Shown piece after piece: positions 6,634 through 8,173 of a DNA stretch of 8,173 bases. Every line of letters starts with the position of its first letter. The stretch's first letter is position 1. The position numbers were made by a program, and so were the translations under genes. This stretch comes from Bacteroidota bacterium (GTDB taxonomy: Bacteria > Bacteroidota > Bacteroidia > UBA8524): the NCBI GenBank assembly GCA_003531115.1, contig DQHT01000049.1:3453-11625 (forward strand). The letters are read 5' to 3'. The notes below the pieces were generated by a model. It was not told where the DNA came from. It made no database searches and saw only the letters and a list, made by a program, of their open reading frames with translations.

Positions 6634-7944
6634 CTAAAAGTTGATCTGTGCCTGCAAACGAAGCAGGTTGCCATTTTGCAGGTTGTCTTGTTTTATAAAG
6701 TCCTCGTAGCGGCGGGATGACATGGTATACATGGCAACAAACTCAAACTGGGGTACCGGCTGCCATTCCACGCCTATTTCGAGTTCACGAACGGTATAGG
6801 AACGAGCATCGGTTTCGTGTTTTTTACCCCCGTCATAGTATTGCGCCCGTGTAAAGGGAATCAGGATCTGTTTGTTTTTGAAACGAAGCTGGTAGGAGAG
6901 GGTAACATGTCCGCCCTGCAGGTTTTGAACTTCGATCGAATCGGTTTCTTTATTGAATTCGGGACCACGTCCGATATTGTATTCGGCGATGATACCAAAA
7001 GGTTTGGGGTACAATATAAAAGAAGCCGCAACCCGTTCGTCGAGATAATTTTTATCAGCATTCGTTTTGATTCCAGGAGATAATTGAGAAGAGGCCATCA
7101 CATAATATCCGGTATACCCTTGAATTCCCGGTTCAATTACCTGATTTCCGATTTTGAACGGATAACTTAGGCGGGCTACCACGTGGCGGTTATTATTGAG
7201 GTCGGGGCGGTTTGCGGTTTGTCCGTTATAAAACCCAAAACCAAATACACCATAATCCCCGGATCCCTTTAATCCATCCTTTACCAAACTGGAAAATAGA
7301 GCACGGGCTGATGTTGGTGCCCAGTAAAAAAACGCTCCCAGGTCACGTTCATTAGCCACAGCGCTATTTATTCCATCATTCCGGTCTAAAGGCATACGGT
7401 TCTGGCTCGATTGCATGTTTTCAAATCCATAGGGAATTTTGCTCTGTCCTATCCGAACCCTGAACTCGTTTTTCCGGTCGAAACCAATGTCCATATAGGC
7501 ATCACGCAACTGGCCGAACTGAAGGTTGGTAGAAGTAGCAGAACTGGCAAAATCCGGCTGGATATAAAAGTATACCCTTTCACTGATCTGTCCGTAGAAG
7601 ATGATACGCACGCGGCGCAGGAAAAATCCGCCATTTTCTCCCCAGCTTTTATCGCATTGCTCACATCCTAAATTGGGGTTAGTTTCCAATAAACGGTTAT
7701 AACGCCCTTGTACATAACCCCGTATCTTGAATTTCTCGTACCATTGTCTCGATACCTGAACGGTACTGTCATTTTTTATTTCCCCCTGAGCCTGTGCTGT
7801 GTTTGAAAAAGCACTAATCAGAAACAAACTTAAAAGAGAGATAAAAAAGAAACCCGGACTTAACACCGGGCTTCTGCTTAATGCCTTGTTAACACAAAGG
7901 TTTTTTTGAATGGTAATGCGGTTTATCAGGGTTGTTTTTGTCAT
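6634..7944 (-). CDS. Phosphate-selective porin family (OprP/OprO-like) outer-membrane beta-barrel
   Basis: A 436-residue outer-membrane porin. The start at 7944 is the only ATG before the mature part. It gives a long N-region (about 30 residues, several Lys/Arg), a hydrophobic core at 31-46 and a cleavage site after NTAQA (residue 52). The mature part begins with a short linker and FKIRGYVQGRYNR (72-84), followed by GGFFLRRVRIIFYGQI (105-120) and YIQPDFA; this RRxR strand pattern is typical of the OprO/OprP family (PF07396). LRDAYMDIGF, FRVRIGQSKIPYGFEN and ERDLGAFF follow. The chain ends LRLQAQINF, with the terminal Phe expected for outer-membrane assembly. Length fits the family (about 400-450). 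C94 and C97 form a CxxC between the first two strands. A PhoB-type 11-bp repeat lies 70 bp upstream, which would support phosphate or polyphosphate uptake, although Bacteroidota members have not generally been tested. The signal-peptide coding region holds a terminator-like hairpin. Confidence 0.88.
   Translation of the reverse strand: MTKTTLINRITIQKNLCVNKALSRSPVLSPGFFFISLLSLFLISAFSNTAQAQGEIKNDSTVQVSRQWYEKFKIRGYVQGRYNRLLETNPNLGCEQCDKSWGENGGFFLRRVRIIFYGQISERVYFYIQPDFASSATSTNLQFGQLRDAYMDIGFDRKNEFRVRIGQSKIPYGFENMQSSQNRMPLDRNDGINSAVANERDLGAFFYWAPTSARALFSSLVKDGLKGSGDYGVFGFGFYNGQTANRPDLNNNRHVVARLSYPFKIGNQVIEPGIQGYTGYYVMASSQLSPGIKTNADKNYLDERVAASFILYPKPFGIIAEYNIGRGPEFNKETDSIEVQNLQGGHVTLSYQLRFKNKQILIPFTRAQYYDGGKKHETDARSYTVRELEIGVEWQPVPQFEFVAMYTMSSRRYEDFIKQDNLQNGNLLRLQAQINF
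7843..7873 (-). terminator. Terminator-like hairpin inside the porin signal-peptide region
   Basis: On the minus strand, AAGCCCGG (7873-7866) pairs with CCGGGTTT (7857-7850) around the 8-nt loop TGTTAAGT: 8 bp with one G-T. C and six T follow (7849-7843). This has intrinsic-terminator form but sits within codons of the porin leader (residues about 24-34). It could act as an attenuator or polarity site when translation starts poorly, or be chance from a Pro-Gly-Phe-Phe-Phe coding stretch. The structure is clearly seen; the role is inferred. Confidence 0.45.
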
Positions 7945-7988
7945 AATTTACTCAAAATAAGGAGGATATTCCTCGGATTTTGGTGCTA

Positions 7989-8000
7989 TTTGTCGACAAA
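7989..8000. promoter_or_regulatory. Perfect 12-bp palindrome upstream of the porin
   Basis: TTTGTCGACAAA is a perfect palindrome between the 11-bp repeat array and the porin start (45 bp upstream of the ATG). It partly overlaps GACCTTTG (8004-7997, minus strand), a 7-of-8 match to the Bacteroidota -7 element TAnnTTTG. It may be an operator at the promoter; no regulator is identified. Confidence 0.35.
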
Positions 8001-8013
8001 GGTCCTCTTACAG

Positions 8014-8052
8014 TGTTAAGGAATTGTTAACTGTATGTTATGAGTTTATTGA
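8014..8052 (-). promoter_or_regulatory. Putative PhoB/PhoP box: four half-sites at 11-bp spacing
   Basis: Read in the direction of the porin gene, the half-sites are TCAATA (8052-8047), ATAACA (8041-8036), TTAACA (8030-8025) and TTAACA (8019-8014), each separated by exactly 5 nt. Repeats of TTAACA-like hexamers with 11-bp period are the known layout of Bacillus PhoP boxes; E. coli Pho boxes share the 11-bp period. The array lies 13 nt after the permease stop and 69 nt before the porin ATG. GACCTTTG, a possible -7 element, starts 9 nt downstream. The match to a phosphate-selective porin makes chance less likely, but no Bacteroidota consensus was used. Confidence 0.5.
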
Positions 8053-8065
8053 TTTTGTGTAAACG

Positions 8066-8173
8066 CTATTCAAAACGCAAGCTTTCGATAGGATCCATGC
8101 GTGCTGCCTTCCGAGCGGGATAAAATCCAGCAGCCACACCGACCACAAAACAGAGTGTCACACCCAGTATCAT
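8066..8173 (-). CDS. C-terminus of a MacB/FtsX-type ABC transporter permease (partial)
   Basis: The last 35 codons and TAG stop (complement of 8066-8068) of a minus-strand gene that continues past the right edge. A hydrophobic helix ([15 protein letters not shown]) is followed by [19 protein letters not shown]. This is the classic end of FtsX-domain permeases: the last membrane helix, then GxxPAxxAAxxxPxxALR with Ser for Ala. Such permeases work with an ATPase in MacB/LolCDE-like export or lipoprotein-release systems; which one cannot be told from the tail. The ATG-like codon at the edge is internal. The 121-bp gap to the porin, with its own regulatory repeats, argues that the porin has its own promoter. 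Confidence 0.9.
   Translation of the reverse strand: MILGVTLCFVVGVAAGFYPARKAARMDPIESLRFE

Noticed and set aside
7884..7907. Plus-strand stem CCTTGT/ACAAAGG followed by seven T, resembling a terminator
   Set aside because: The stem is short with a bulge, and no plus-strand gene lies upstream for it to end.
7962..7974. GAGGATATTCCTC inverted repeat just upstream of the porin start
   Set aside because: Only a 5-bp stem with a 3-nt loop; too short to separate from chance.

Overview
The window reads as a Bacteroidota chromosome segment. The support is a FecA-type TonB-dependent receptor with an N-terminal carboxypeptidase-regulatory-like domain, an imelysin lipoprotein with the SGDGD-type tail common in this phylum, several SPII lipoproteins, a DUF6265 protein, start codons mostly without a well-placed Shine-Dalgarno, and intergenic repeats of the CTTCGAGC/GTCGAGAAG kind. 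The genus cannot be told from this sequence.

Left half (1-4990, + strand): a tightly packed operon enters from the left. It holds the C-terminus of an unidentified upstream protein (possibly DUF4856), an imelysin-family lipoprotein, an HTTM / vitamin K-dependent gamma-carboxylase-like membrane protein, and a FecA-like outer-membrane receptor. The junctions are a 2-nt gap, a 5-nt gap and a 13-nt overlap, so the genes are almost certainly co-transcribed. By family knowledge this is an iron (or other metal) uptake module: the receptor imports a chelate across the outer membrane, the imelysin acts at the periplasmic face, and the HTTM protein provides an inner-membrane function whose chemistry is unknown. 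The HTTM gene carries an in-coding tandem heptamer (CCATGGT)x4 that could make it phase-variable.

Middle (4991-5302): a 312-bp gap with two diverged copies of a structured ~80-bp repeat, then a clear intrinsic terminator belonging to the leftward gene on its right.

Right half (5303-8173, - strand): a Cys/His-rich lipoprotein with two LTxxQ-like motifs (Spy/CpxP-like), a small DUF6265-like lipoprotein, a phosphate-selective-porin-family (OprP/OprO) outer-membrane protein, and the last 35 codons of a MacB/FtsX-type ABC permease. The most interesting regulatory signal lies in the 121-bp gap upstream of the porin: four 6-bp half-sites (TTAACA-like) exactly 11 bp apart, the geometry of a PhoB/PhoP box. 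A terminator-like hairpin with a T-tract also lies inside the porin's signal-peptide coding region. No RNA genes, CRISPR arrays, transposases or attachment sites were seen.
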